Of a stretch of 64,000 bases of DNA, positions 48,693 to 57,054 are shown piece after piece. Position 1 is the stretch's first letter; every line of letters starts with the position of its first letter. The stretch lies in NCBI RefSeq assembly GCF_900538275.1, contig NZ_LR130778.1, positions 1,856,001 through 1,920,000 on the forward strand, read 5' to 3'. The DNA is from Petrocella atlantisensis. GTDB taxonomy: Bacteria > Bacillota > Clostridia > Lachnospirales > Vallitaleaceae. The translations under genes were made by a program, and so were the position numbers. Below the pieces are notes generated by a model. That model was given only the letters and a program-made list of their open reading frames with translations. It was not told where the DNA came from and searched no databases.

Positions 48693-48877
48693 TAAGTATA
48701 CTGACCAACTAAATGAGAACGATTATTGACAAGGGAATCATATGTCTATATAATAGAACTATCTTGCACGATTAATTATCTAGATTTCTCATCAAAAGTA
48801 GTTTACAGATGGTGAATGAATGATGAAGAGATAGTTAGGTATACGTTATATACCCATATATGAAAGAAGGTATTCCC

Positions 48878-49318
48878 TTGTCAGAATTTGGACTTAATGA
48901 ACACCTATGTTTTCAATTGTATCAAGCTTCAAGAGCAATGACGCGATTGTATAAAGAGGTTTTAAAACCATACCAGTTGACCTACCCACAATACATTGTC
49001 ATGGTATTGTTATGGGAGCATGATCGTTTGTCATTTAAGGAAATCAGCAAAGCGCTCCATCTTAAAACGGGCACTTTAAGTCCTTTACTAAAAAGGTTAG
49101 AAAAGGATGGTTGGATTAGGCGTAAGCATAACAGTAATGATGACCGTATGATTGAAGTATATTTGAGCAAAAAAGGGATAGCTTATAGAGAAGAAGGCAT
49201 TTTGATACCCTGTGAGACACTAAAACGACTTAAGTACAATCAAGAGACCTATGATTTCTATCTTGAGACGGCGAAAAAGCTAAGTATGCATCTTCACGAG
49301 ATTGAGAAAATGCCTTAA
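48878..49318 (+). CDS. OhrR-like MarR-family regulator
   Basis: A 146-residue winged-helix repressor close to OhrR, which senses organic hydroperoxides by cysteine oxidation. With the TTG start at 48878 (AGAAGG seven bases upstream) the sensing Cys is residue 11 in NEHLCFQLYQASRAMTRLY, followed by LTYPQYIVMVLLWEHD, GTLSPLLKRLEKDGWI and a wing with NSNDDRMIEVYLS. ATG 48860 is an alternative start with no ribosome site. A second Cys in IPCETLK might form a disulfide as in 2-Cys OhrR. No ohr peroxidase gene adjoins it, so the target is elsewhere. Confidence 0.85.
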   Translation: MSEFGLNEHLCFQLYQASRAMTRLYKEVLKPYQLTYPQYIVMVLLWEHDRLSFKEISKALHLKTGTLSPLLKRLEKDGWIRRKHNSNDDRMIEVYLSKKGIAYREEGILIPCETLKRLKYNQETYDFYLETAKKLSMHLHEIEKMP

Positions 49319-49328
49319 TCATGATTCA

Positions 49329-49562
49329 GCCATCAAAACTAAGTTTCACTAATCATACATAAGCTATAGATTACGTAGTTGCATTCGTAACTATATCTTA
49401 TATATGAAAGTTCAACTAAATAGTTTTGATGCCTTAATCATTGATCAAAGCCTCAAAACTAAGTTTCACTAAATCATACATAAGCTATAGATTACGTTGG
49501 TGCGTTCGTAACTATATCTTATATATGAAAGTTCAACTAAATAGTTTTGATGCCTTAATCAT
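49329..49562. repeat. R2 element, two tandem copies
   Basis: Two copies, 49329-49440 and 49450-49562, with a period of 121 bases and nearly identical sequence. Each has inverted ends (ATCAAAACTAAGTTT on the left, AAATAGTTTTGATGCC on the right) and an inner stem around ATAAGCTATAG / CTATATCTTAT with TTACG / CGTAA inside. They differ mainly in the inner loop. The gap 49319-49648 between the OhrR-like gene and the PspC gene holds these copies and the pspC promoter region, nothing else. Confidence 0.85.
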
Positions 49563-49648
49563 ACTCTAATCATTTTCAATGATGATTTTAAGCTTTATCG
49601 TTTATACTTACTGTATAATATGAATTATATTAAGGTGAGGTGAATTAT

Positions 49649-49828
49649 ATGGAGAAAAAATTATACCGTTCAAGAACAGATAGGATGCTGTTTGGCGTAT
49701 GTGGTGGTTTAGCTGAGTATTTTAATGTAGATCCTACATTGGTAAGATTGGTTATGGTATTGTTCTGGATGACCGGAGGCGGCTTCTTAGCTTATCTTAT
49801 AGCAGCAATCATAATACCGGAAGCATAA
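49649..49828 (+). CDS. PspC-domain membrane protein
   Basis: A 59-residue PspC protein: [23 protein letters not shown] (about 1-25; core [10 protein letters not shown]) followed by one or two hydrophobic segments ending AAIIIPEA. PspC proteins take part in envelope-stress responses; single-domain forms like this are common in Firmicutes. ATG 49649 lies behind GAGGTG. It is monocistronic with a strong terminator. Confidence 0.92.
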   Translation: MEKKLYRSRTDRMLFGVCGGLAEYFNVDPTLVRLVMVLFWMTGGGFLAYLIAAIIIPEA

Positions 49829-49858
49829 GAGAAAAGTAAGTACAATATGTCAATTACG

Positions 49859-49904
49859 AAAGTGGTAACATAAGATGAAAATCTTATGTTACCACTTTTT
49901 TTTT
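49859..49904 (+). terminator. Terminator after the PspC gene
   Basis: A 17-base perfect stem (AAGTGGTAACATAAGAT with its complement), GAAA tetraloop, then nine T. The T-run leads into an R1 repeat. Confidence 0.92.
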
Positions 49905-49906
49905 AT

Positions 49907-50154
49907 TCTCCAGGAAAGTCATACTATAGTATTCAGCCTTGAAGCGTGGCAGAATACGTCAAAGACCTATCCTGTCGAATCGTTCAGAAATATGAGCAGA
50001 GCTCATAACGAAGCGAAGCTTCTTTTCTTGTTCTCTAGGAAAGACAATGCTATGTTAATGCGTTGAAGCATCGCATTAACTATCAAGGAAGTTTCCTTTC
50101 GAACCGTTCAGAAATATGAGCAGAGCTCATAACGAAGCGAAGCTTCTTTTCTTG
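49907..50154 (+). repeat. R1 structured repeat, two tandem copies
   Basis: Copy 1 (49907-50031) is variant a; copy 2 (50032-50154) is variant b, where the upper stem is replaced by TTAATGCG / CGCATTAA. Both share the 3' half with ATGAGC / GCTCAT and GAAGC-GAA-GCTTC followed by TTTTCTTG. The first starts two to three bases after the terminator T-run. Confidence 0.88.
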
Positions 50155-50426
50155 TATTAAGACCACAGTGCAAGTCTCATTTTGAAAATATATGACCGTT
50201 AATGAAATATACTGAAACTCAATGACAAAAATGTAAGGAATCAATATAAAATCTGATCTATTTCTAAGATGTAAAACAATAAAGTATAAGCAAATTAAAG
50301 GTGGCTTTATACACAATTGGTTGATATGCATAAGATAAGATTGAATCTATATATAAAATTGTGCACAAATAACGACAAAGAAAACTGTGAAAATAGATGA
50401 AATAATATGAATAATAATGAAATGTA
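50155..50426. other. AT-rich gap without recognised genes
   Basis: This stretch between the R1 repeats and the promoter of the sugar operon is AT-rich and has no reading frame with a ribosome site. It may contain upstream control sites for the sugar operon, but I see no clear dyad. Confidence 0.5.
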
Positions 50427-50455
50427 TTGACACAAAATGAAATAGAGAGTAATCT
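50427..50455 (+). promoter_or_regulatory. Promoter of the sugar-uptake operon
   Basis: TTGACA (50427-50432), 17-base spacer, TAATCT (50450-50455), 23 bases before the first start codon. The leader would be very short. Confidence 0.6.
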
Positions 50456-50477
50456 TAGTCATGAAAGGAGGGCTAAT

Positions 50478-51404
50478 ATGAAATATGCGACAAGAATTAA
50501 TTCGTTTATGCGCGCTAATAAAGACCTAAAAATGGCAATTACTGAAATCGGAAAAATCAGAGGTGTTGATTATATAGATCTGAATTATCCGGAGCATTTT
50601 CAAGACTATTCGATTAAGGAAGTATTGGTAATGCTAGAAGAAAACGATTTGAAATGTAATGCTATAAATTTGAGATTTAGAGATGAATTTCTAAATGGTG
50701 AATTTGGAAATGCCAATATTGAGATCTCATCTAAGGCAATTATGTTATGTAAAGAAGCAGTGGATACATGTAAACTTCTAAATGGAAGTCAGATAATCAT
50801 ATGGTTAGGTTTTGATGGTTTTGATTATTCATTTCAGATGAGTTATAACAAAGTATGGGTCCAAGTTGTTGAAGCATTTAAAGAGATATGTAATTATTCA
50901 TCAATTCCGGTAAGTGTTGAATATAAGCCTTATGAGGAACGTGTACATTGTTTGATTGATAGCTTTGGCGTCTCAATGTTGATATTGAAAGAAGTCGACA
51001 AAGAAAATTTTGGTATTACATTGGATTTTTGTCATATGCTGATGAAAAAGGAAAACCCTGCTTTTGCTGTATCATGGTTACTAAAGCGTAACAAACTATT
51101 TAATATGCATTTGAATGACGGCGAAGGTTCTACAGATGATGGACTTATGGTTGGTAGTGTACATTTTTGGAAGACATTAGAAGTATTTTATTACTTGAAA
51201 AAATACGACTTTAATGGCGTTATCTATTTTGATACTTTTCCAAAACGTGAACAAGCTAAAGGTGAGTGTGAAGCCAATGTAGCCATGTGTCATCAAATTG
51301 ATAAGATGATCAGTCAGTTTGGTATTGAGAAAATGGGTCAAATTATTGAAACTAATGATGCAGTATCTGTAGTAAATATGTTTGTAGCGATGTTGCAAAA
51401 ATAA
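50478..51404 (+). CDS. Sugar phosphate isomerase/epimerase (AP endonuclease 2 TIM barrel)
   Basis: A 308-residue xylose-isomerase-like TIM-barrel protein. Likely divalent-metal ligands lie in VSVEYKPYEE (Glu), ITLDFCHML (Asp, His) and FNMHLNDGEG (His, Asp), the pattern of ketose 3-epimerases and related isomerases. AAAGGAGGGCT precedes ATG 50478, excluding an upstream in-frame start. It leads an operon with an ABC sugar importer and a PfkB kinase, so it probably isomerises the imported sugar. The exact sugar is unknown. Confidence 0.85.
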   Translation: MKYATRINSFMRANKDLKMAITEIGKIRGVDYIDLNYPEHFQDYSIKEVLVMLEENDLKCNAINLRFRDEFLNGEFGNANIEISSKAIMLCKEAVDTCKLLNGSQIIIWLGFDGFDYSFQMSYNKVWVQVVEAFKEICNYSSIPVSVEYKPYEERVHCLIDSFGVSMLILKEVDKENFGITLDFCHMLMKKENPAFAVSWLLKRNKLFNMHLNDGEGSTDDGLMVGSVHFWKTLEVFYYLKKYDFNGVIYFDTFPKREQAKGECEANVAMCHQIDKMISQFGIEKMGQIIETNDAVSVVNMFVAMLQK

Positions 51405-51442
51405 TGATAAAATTATGATGTATTGAAAGGGAGAATGTGATT

Positions 51443-52543
51443 ATGAAAAAAATCTTAACAATGGTATTAGGTGTAGTATTAACAATGGCAATTATTTCCG
51501 GATGTGTAGATACATCGCCAACAGGTGAAACATCTACAGATAATTCGACTACTGAAACACAAGAGTCAGCTGTATTCAACCCGGATGAGGAACAAGGTAT
51601 TGAAATCGGTCAATTAAGAAGCGAACTAGGTGCAATTCCAAAGATTGAAGGAACGATTAAATTAGGCGCTGTAGCAAAAGCCTTTGAAAATGAATATTGG
51701 AGAACTTTAAAAGAAGGTTATGAAGTATTCGAAGGTAAATTGCAGGCAAATGGAAATGATGTGACAATTGATGTTACGTCTGCTCAAGGTGAAGGTGATG
51801 AACAAGGGCAGCTTTCAATTGTTAAGGATATGATTAATAAGGATTATGATGGTCTTTTACTATCACCTATTTCGGATGGTAATTTAGTGCCGGGCGTTGA
51901 AGACGCAGCCAAAAAGAGCATTCCTGTTGTCAATGTCAATGATGGTTTGATTGCAAATGCTGATGTTTTTGTAGGACCTAAAGCAATACAAAATGGTGAG
52001 TTAGCAGCAGAATGGATTTCAAACAAACTTGGTGGTGAAGGTCAAGTGGCTATTGTAATTGGTATGCCAAAAGCATTTGCTGCAAGACAGAGAACAGCTG
52101 GTTTTGAACAATATATTGCAGCTAACGCTTCAGGAATTGAGATTGTAGCTAAGCAAAATGCAGATTGGGATCGTTCAAAAGCAAAAGACTTGGCAGATAC
52201 TTGGATTAAAAAGTACCCGGATTTAAAAGCAATCTTTTGTAATAATGATACAATGGCATTAGGTGTGGTTGAAGCAGTAAAATCATCTGGTAAAGATATT
52301 CTAGTAGTTGGTGTTGACGGAATTGGTGAAGCATATGATTCAATACGTAAAGGTGAACTCGATGCAACCATTGACTCATTTCCACTATACAAATCACAGA
52401 TTGCTACTGAAGTGACACTACGACTTATGTCAGGTCAAAATGTACCAAGAGTTATTTGGACACCACAAGCATTAATTGATAGTACTAACGTGGAAATGAA
52501 TGCTGAAGAAATAATTTCATGGGAAGAACCTACGTTTGAGTAA
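51443..52543 (+). CDS. Sugar-binding lipoprotein (RbsB-like)
   Basis: A 366-residue substrate-binding lipoprotein with a signal peptide and lipobox IISGC, a Ser/Thr-rich linker (about residues 25-45), then a periplasmic-binding-protein type I fold with KLGAVAKAFENEYWRTLKEG and IFCNNDTMALGVVEAVK. The family covers ribose, xylose, allose and similar sugars. ATG 51443 is preferred over a GTG six bases upstream. A hairpin after the stop probably stabilises this mRNA section. Confidence 0.9.
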   Translation: MKKILTMVLGVVLTMAIISGCVDTSPTGETSTDNSTTETQESAVFNPDEEQGIEIGQLRSELGAIPKIEGTIKLGAVAKAFENEYWRTLKEGYEVFEGKLQANGNDVTIDVTSAQGEGDEQGQLSIVKDMINKDYDGLLLSPISDGNLVPGVEDAAKKSIPVVNVNDGLIANADVFVGPKAIQNGELAAEWISNKLGGEGQVAIVIGMPKAFAARQRTAGFEQYIAANASGIEIVAKQNADWDRSKAKDLADTWIKKYPDLKAIFCNNDTMALGVVEAVKSSGKDILVVGVDGIGEAYDSIRKGELDATIDSFPLYKSQIATEVTLRLMSGQNVPRVIWTPQALIDSTNVEMNAEEIISWEEPTFE

Positions 52544-52562
52544 TTAAGTTAGATATTAAATG

Positions 52563-52600
52563 AACATTAGCCGAAGACGACAATGTTTTCGGCTAATGTT
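52563..52600 (+). terminator. Intra-operon hairpin after the binding protein
   Basis: AACATTAGCCGAA pairs with TTCGGCTAATGTT around a 12-base loop; it is followed by AAATAAGG, not by T, so it is a stabiliser or weak attenuator between the binding protein and the ATPase. Confidence 0.65.
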
Positions 52601-52618
52601 AAATAAGGAGCATGATCT

Positions 52619-54103
52619 ATGGAAAGCATGATACATTTTTCAAATATTACAAAACAGTTTCCGGGGAATAGGGCGCTTGATCAAGTTGATATTACAATTG
52701 AAAAAGGTGAAGTGCATGCATTGTTGGGTGAAAATGGCGCAGGAAAATCCACACTTTTGAATATTTTTCATGGTATTTACACGCAATATGAAGGCGAAAT
52801 CGAATTTGAAGGTCGCCCAATTAGATTTAAGAGTGCCAATGATGCAATTGAATTTGGAATATCAAAAGTGCATCAAGAAGTTAATCTAGTCAAGGAATTA
52901 ACCGTTGGCCAAAATATAGCCCTTGGATATGAGCCAAAACGTGGTATACTCATTGACTTTAAAGCAATGTATAAGACGACAGATCATATTCTGAAGCGTT
53001 TGGGATGTGGTTTTAAAAGCCAAGACAGAATCGATTCACTAAGTACAGGCGAAATGCAGATGATTCAAATTGCAAAAGCATTGTTCCATAACTCTAAAGT
53101 TATTTCCTTTGATGAACCGACATCAGCACTTAGTGAAAGAGAGGTTGTTCGTTTACTGGAAATTATAAAAGACTTAAAAGCAAATGGTATAACAATACTG
53201 TTTATAACGCATAGATTAGATGAAGTATTCAAAATTGCAGATAGGGCGAGTATTTTAAGAGATGGTAAGTATGTCTGCACTCTAAATGTTAATGAAATCA
53301 CAAAAGAATCATTGATTGTAAACATGGTTGGAAGAAATGTTTCAGCATTTGCGGTTAGACATAATCCTCGTTGTGTTACATCTACTGTTGCACTTGAAGT
53401 AAAAGGATTAAGGTCAACCGTATTTAAGGATATAAGTTTTAAAGTTCACAAAGGGGAGATTTTATCATTTGCAGGATTGGTTGGAGCAAAAAGAACTGAC
53501 GTTATGAGAGCTATTTTCGGAGCGGATCCAGATATAGACGGTAAGATTTATATTAATGGAGAAGAAGTAACTATAAAAAATTCAAAGCAAGCATTAAAAT
53601 ATGGCATAGCACTTATACCCGAGAATAGAAAAACACAGGGATTTATCAAAGATTTTACCAATGAACAAAATATTGCATTGGCATCCATGGATAAATTCAA
53701 TATTGGTTTTTTTATTGATGAGCACAAAATGAAGACAAATTGTGAGTATTATATTGAACAAATGGATCTTAACCCTAAGGATCCTAAGTATTATACAAGT
53801 AGTCTAAGTGGTGGAAATGCACAAAAGGTAATCATTGCAAAATGGTTAACGACAAACCCTGATATCATTATATTTGATGAACCAACAAAAGGCATTGATG
53901 TAGGCGCAAAAGCTGAAATCTATAGGCTGATGGAAGAAATGGCTTCACTTGGGAAAGCTATTATTATGGTGTCCTCAGAACTACCTGAAGTCATTGGGAT
54001 GAGTGACAGAGTTATTGTTATGCGAGAAGGTAAGATGGTTGGCGAGATTAGTCATGACGAGTTGAGTGAAGAAAGAATTCTGCATTTGGCAATGGAGGGA
54101 TGA
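52619..54103 (+). CDS. Sugar ABC transporter ATP-binding protein (RbsA-like)
   Basis: A 494-residue double ABC ATPase. The first domain has GENGAGKSTLLN and VISFDEPTSAL; the second has the altered Walker A GLVGAKRTD and intact LSGGNAQKVIIAKWL and IIFDEPTKGIDVGA. This is the RbsA/MglA pattern. AAGGAGCATGATCT precedes ATG 52619. It is unrelated in position to the nucleoside ATPase at 1553. Confidence 0.93.
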   Translation: MESMIHFSNITKQFPGNRALDQVDITIEKGEVHALLGENGAGKSTLLNIFHGIYTQYEGEIEFEGRPIRFKSANDAIEFGISKVHQEVNLVKELTVGQNIALGYEPKRGILIDFKAMYKTTDHILKRLGCGFKSQDRIDSLSTGEMQMIQIAKALFHNSKVISFDEPTSALSEREVVRLLEIIKDLKANGITILFITHRLDEVFKIADRASILRDGKYVCTLNVNEITKESLIVNMVGRNVSAFAVRHNPRCVTSTVALEVKGLRSTVFKDISFKVHKGEILSFAGLVGAKRTDVMRAIFGADPDIDGKIYINGEEVTIKNSKQALKYGIALIPENRKTQGFIKDFTNEQNIALASMDKFNIGFFIDEHKMKTNCEYYIEQMDLNPKDPKYYTSSLSGGNAQKVIIAKWLTTNPDIIIFDEPTKGIDVGAKAEIYRLMEEMASLGKAIIMVSSELPEVIGMSDRVIVMREGKMVGEISHDELSEERILHLAMEG

Positions 54104-54105
54104 AG

Positions 54106-55074
54106 ATGAAAAACATATGGAAAAAATTCTCAAGGGAACTTGGGATTATAATTGCATTACTGATACTTATAGCAGTTTTTGGTATAATAGAGCCGTTATA
54201 TTTAACCCCTGCTAATTTATTAGATATTATTGATCAATCGGTCATCAATGGACTGTTAGCAATCGGTATAACTTTGGTCATTATTTCAGGCGGAATCGAT
54301 TTAACAGTCGGATCGTCAATGGCAATTGTTATTGTTGTTATGGGGAATTTCCTTGTACGTGGTCTTCATCCGGTAGTGGCTATTATATTGGGTATTGCTA
54401 TAGGATTACTTCTAGGCGGTATTAATGGTTTTTTGATAGCCAAGATGAAACTACAACCTTTTATTGCTACTTTGGGCATGATGAGTGTCTATAGAGGTAT
54501 TGCGTATCTAGTTACCGGTGGTTGGCCGGTTCTAAATATCCCATCCTATTTCCGAAATATGATGGATGGCGATATTGGAGGTGTGATTCCAAGTTCTATA
54601 GTGATTTTTTTGATTGCAACAGCAATCGGGTTCGTATTGTTAAAATATGTCAAATTCGGAACATACTTATATTCCATAGGAAGTAATGAAGAAGCAACAT
54701 TATTATCAGGTGTTAACGTAGATTTTAATAAAATCATGGCTTATGCTTTATGTGGCGTTTCTACCGCATTGGCAGGAATGGTATTATTGGCCAAACTTGG
54801 AACAGGAGAACCTGCAGCTGGCCAAGGATATGAGTTAAATGCCATAGCCGCAGCCGCAGTTGGAGGAACAAGCTTATCAGGTGGTAAAGGTACAATGCTT
54901 GGAACTTTCTTTGGAGCAATATTATTACAGGCTTTAAAAGTTGGTCTAGTGGTACTTGGTGTTGATACTTTTTGGCAATATATTGCAACAGGTGTCATTA
55001 TCATAGTAGCAGTGTATTTGGATATTGTTCAAGAGAAATTCAAAACTTGGAAGCTTATAAAACAAACGGCATGA
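54106..55074 (+). CDS. Sugar ABC transporter permease (RbsC-like)
   Basis: A 322-residue permease with about nine hydrophobic segments. The signatures LVIISGGIDLTVGS and VGGTSLSGGKGTMLGTFFGA are typical of RbsC. ATG 54106 has GGAGGG at good distance, although an ATG at 54100 overlaps the ATPase stop. Only one permease is present, as expected for a homodimeric channel. Confidence 0.92.
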   Translation: MKNIWKKFSRELGIIIALLILIAVFGIIEPLYLTPANLLDIIDQSVINGLLAIGITLVIISGGIDLTVGSSMAIVIVVMGNFLVRGLHPVVAIILGIAIGLLLGGINGFLIAKMKLQPFIATLGMMSVYRGIAYLVTGGWPVLNIPSYFRNMMDGDIGGVIPSSIVIFLIATAIGFVLLKYVKFGTYLYSIGSNEEATLLSGVNVDFNKIMAYALCGVSTALAGMVLLAKLGTGEPAAGQGYELNAIAAAAVGGTSLSGGKGTMLGTFFGAILLQALKVGLVVLGVDTFWQYIATGVIIIVAVYLDIVQEKFKTWKLIKQTA

Positions 55075-55086
55075 TCGGAGGGCATA

Positions 55087-55998
55087 ATGAAAGAAGGTTA
55101 TATCACTGTTATTGGAAGTCTTAATTATGATATGCTAATTAATCAAGAAAGATTACCATATAAAGGTGAGACATATACAGCTGAAAGTATTACTTATGAG
55201 GGCGGTGGAAAAGGCTCTAATCAAGCAGTACAGTGTGCTAAACTTGGTGTACCCACCATTATCTTAGGTAAAGTCGGTAACGACAACTTTGGAGAGATTC
55301 TAGTAAAAAATCTGAGTAGGTATGGCGTAGCAACCCAATATATTGAGAAAAGTAGTTGTGCTACCGGTGTTGGTATTGTACATGTACTAAACGATGGTAG
55401 CGTATATGCCACGATCGTTGCGGGTGCTAATTATGATTTTGGTCAAGATGATTTAATTAAGATTAAAGAAGTCATAGATAAGAGTCAGATGCTCATATTG
55501 CAAATGGAGATTCCTATTCCAATTATTGAAGCGACCATTAAAATGGCTCATGAAAAAGGTGTTTACATTATATTGAATGCAGCACCGGCGAAGACTATAT
55601 CAGTGGACGTGCTAGGTTTGGTGGATTGCTTAGTGGTTAATGAATCAGAAGCGACATTCTATGCCGGAGAAAGAATCGATGACGTAACAACGGCAATTAA
55701 CCATTATAAGAGGTTAAAAGACTTGGTCAAAGGTATTGTAATCATTACTTTAGGTGAGAATGGCAGCATATTGTGTAGTGATGATGGCTACCAAGTTATC
55801 CCGGTGACCAGTGTTTCAAATGTTATTGAAACCACCGGAGCTGGTGATTCCTATATAGGGACTTTTGCATATGCCAAATATCAAGGCTATACAGATGAGC
55901 AAGCATGTATTCTAGCATCAAAAGCAGCAGCGATAACAATAACCAAGGTTGGTGCCCAATGTGCAATGCCTTATCTGGATGATTTAGAATCTAAGTAG
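55087..55998 (+). CDS. PfkB-family sugar kinase (ribokinase-like)
   Basis: A 303-residue ribokinase-fold kinase. The N-terminal motif GGGKGSNQAVQCAKLG and the C-terminal catalytic loop IETTGAGDSYIGTFAYA (Asp as base) are clear. It would phosphorylate the sugar brought in by the transporter. CGGAGGGC precedes ATG 55087. Ribose is one candidate, but the epimerase in the operon suggests a rarer sugar. Confidence 0.9.
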   Translation: MKEGYITVIGSLNYDMLINQERLPYKGETYTAESITYEGGGKGSNQAVQCAKLGVPTIILGKVGNDNFGEILVKNLSRYGVATQYIEKSSCATGVGIVHVLNDGSVYATIVAGANYDFGQDDLIKIKEVIDKSQMLILQMEIPIPIIEATIKMAHEKGVYIILNAAPAKTISVDVLGLVDCLVVNESEATFYAGERIDDVTTAINHYKRLKDLVKGIVIITLGENGSILCSDDGYQVIPVTSVSNVIETTGAGDSYIGTFAYAKYQGYTDEQACILASKAAAITITKVGAQCAMPYLDDLESK

Positions 55999-56017
55999 GT
56001 ATTAGTTCTCCGATGAC

Positions 56018-56046
56018 TTGAATTTATTTGATTTATTCAATATAAT
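56018..56046 (+). promoter_or_regulatory. Promoter of the DeoR-type regulator gene
   Basis: TTGAAT, 17-base spacer, TATAAT (56041-56046), 28 bases before the start codon. The regulator can thus be made separately from the sugar operon. Confidence 0.65.
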
Positions 56047-56074
56047 GAATCTAATCAAGTAGTGGAGGTGGCAT

Positions 56075-56770
56075 ATGATTCCGGAGCTAAGAAGAGAAGA
56101 GTTATTAAAATATATAACAAAGCAAGATGTTGTGCATATGAAAGATTTGGTTGATGAGCTTGGTATTTCATTATCAACGATTAGAAGAGATCTGCAGACA
56201 ATGGAAAAAGAAGGCGAAGTCATCATAATGCGTGGCGGTGCTGTGCGTCTAAATACAAGAGGTTATGATGAGCCGGTTACAAAGAAAAAGCTAATTAACA
56301 GTGAAGCCAAAGAGATAATTGCTAAAAAAGCTGCTGATTTAGTTGAGGATGGCGACTGTATTTATGTAGATTCCGGCACAACAACCGTTGCGATGTTAAA
56401 GTATTTAGATAGAAAAAGAATAACGATTGTAAGTAGCAGTACCCAAATGCTTGATCATTTACCGATAAGAGGTGCAAGCTCAATACTTCTAGGTGGTGAA
56501 GTACGAGATGATCTTGAATCAGTATTAGGAGTTTTGACAGAAAAAATGATTATGGATTTGCATTTTGATAAAGCTTTTATTGGTGCAAATGGATATGTTG
56601 AAGATGGTGCTATCTACACATACGATTTAAGAGAAGCTAGAAAAAAAGAGGTTGTCAAAACACAATCAAAACTGGTCTATGCATTGATGGATACTTCCAA
56701 AAAAAATAAATATGCCTTTGCTAAGGTGTTTGATTTAAATGAATGTATCCTAATAACAGAAGAGAATTAA
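56075..56770 (+). CDS. DeoR-family transcriptional regulator
   Basis: A 231-residue repressor with an N-terminal winged helix (LVDELGISLSTIRRDLQTME and MRGGAVRL) and a C-terminal sugar-phosphate sensor (VYVDSGTTTVAML-like IYVDSGTTTVAMLKYL, and FIGANGYVEDGAIYTYD). It lies directly after the kinase gene and most likely responds to the phosphorylated sugar and controls the upstream operon. GTGGAGGTGGC precedes ATG 56075. Confidence 0.92.
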   Translation: MIPELRREELLKYITKQDVVHMKDLVDELGISLSTIRRDLQTMEKEGEVIIMRGGAVRLNTRGYDEPVTKKKLINSEAKEIIAKKAADLVEDGDCIYVDSGTTTVAMLKYLDRKRITIVSSSTQMLDHLPIRGASSILLGGEVRDDLESVLGVLTEKMIMDLHFDKAFIGANGYVEDGAIYTYDLREARKKEVVKTQSKLVYALMDTSKKNKYAFAKVFDLNECILITEEN

Positions 56771-56810
56771 TTAAGATTATTATTGTTCTAATGATATAAG
56801 GTAGATAAGA

Positions 56811-56844
56811 AAGAATGGCCTTGAACTAAGTGCCATTCTTTTTT
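56811..56844 (+). terminator. Terminator after the DeoR gene
   Basis: AAGAATGGC pairs with GCCATTCTT across a 12-base loop, followed by more T. It ends the sugar locus. Confidence 0.85.
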
Positions 56845-56977
56845 GACGCGTAAATTGTAAGTATTAGAGCCATATCTATATTAACTATATATTATGACCT
56901 GACAGTAATCCCCATAAATGTAAATAATTACACTATACACCATATAAATATATAATAATACCTTAAAAAGCTTTACA

Positions 56978-57054
56978 CCCATACTTATCAAAGTTATACT
57001 AAATAGGTATAGAAAAATAAATTTCTAAAATTTTAAGTATGGGGGCGTATAAAA
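56978..57054 (+). promoter_or_regulatory. Structured leader of the SLH gene
   Basis: CCCATACTTA (56978-56987) is complementary to TAAGTATGGG (57034-57043), which runs into the GGGGG ribosome site; a small TAGAAA / TTTCTA stem lies between. The fold would cover the start of the ribosome site, so it could tune translation. No known riboswitch consensus was recognised. Confidence 0.45.

Noticed and set aside
49907-50154. R1 as a group II intron remnant
   Set aside because: The post-terminator position resembles group IIC targeting, but no domain V motif, no GUGYG 5' end and no reverse transcriptase were seen, so only the targeting analogy is kept.
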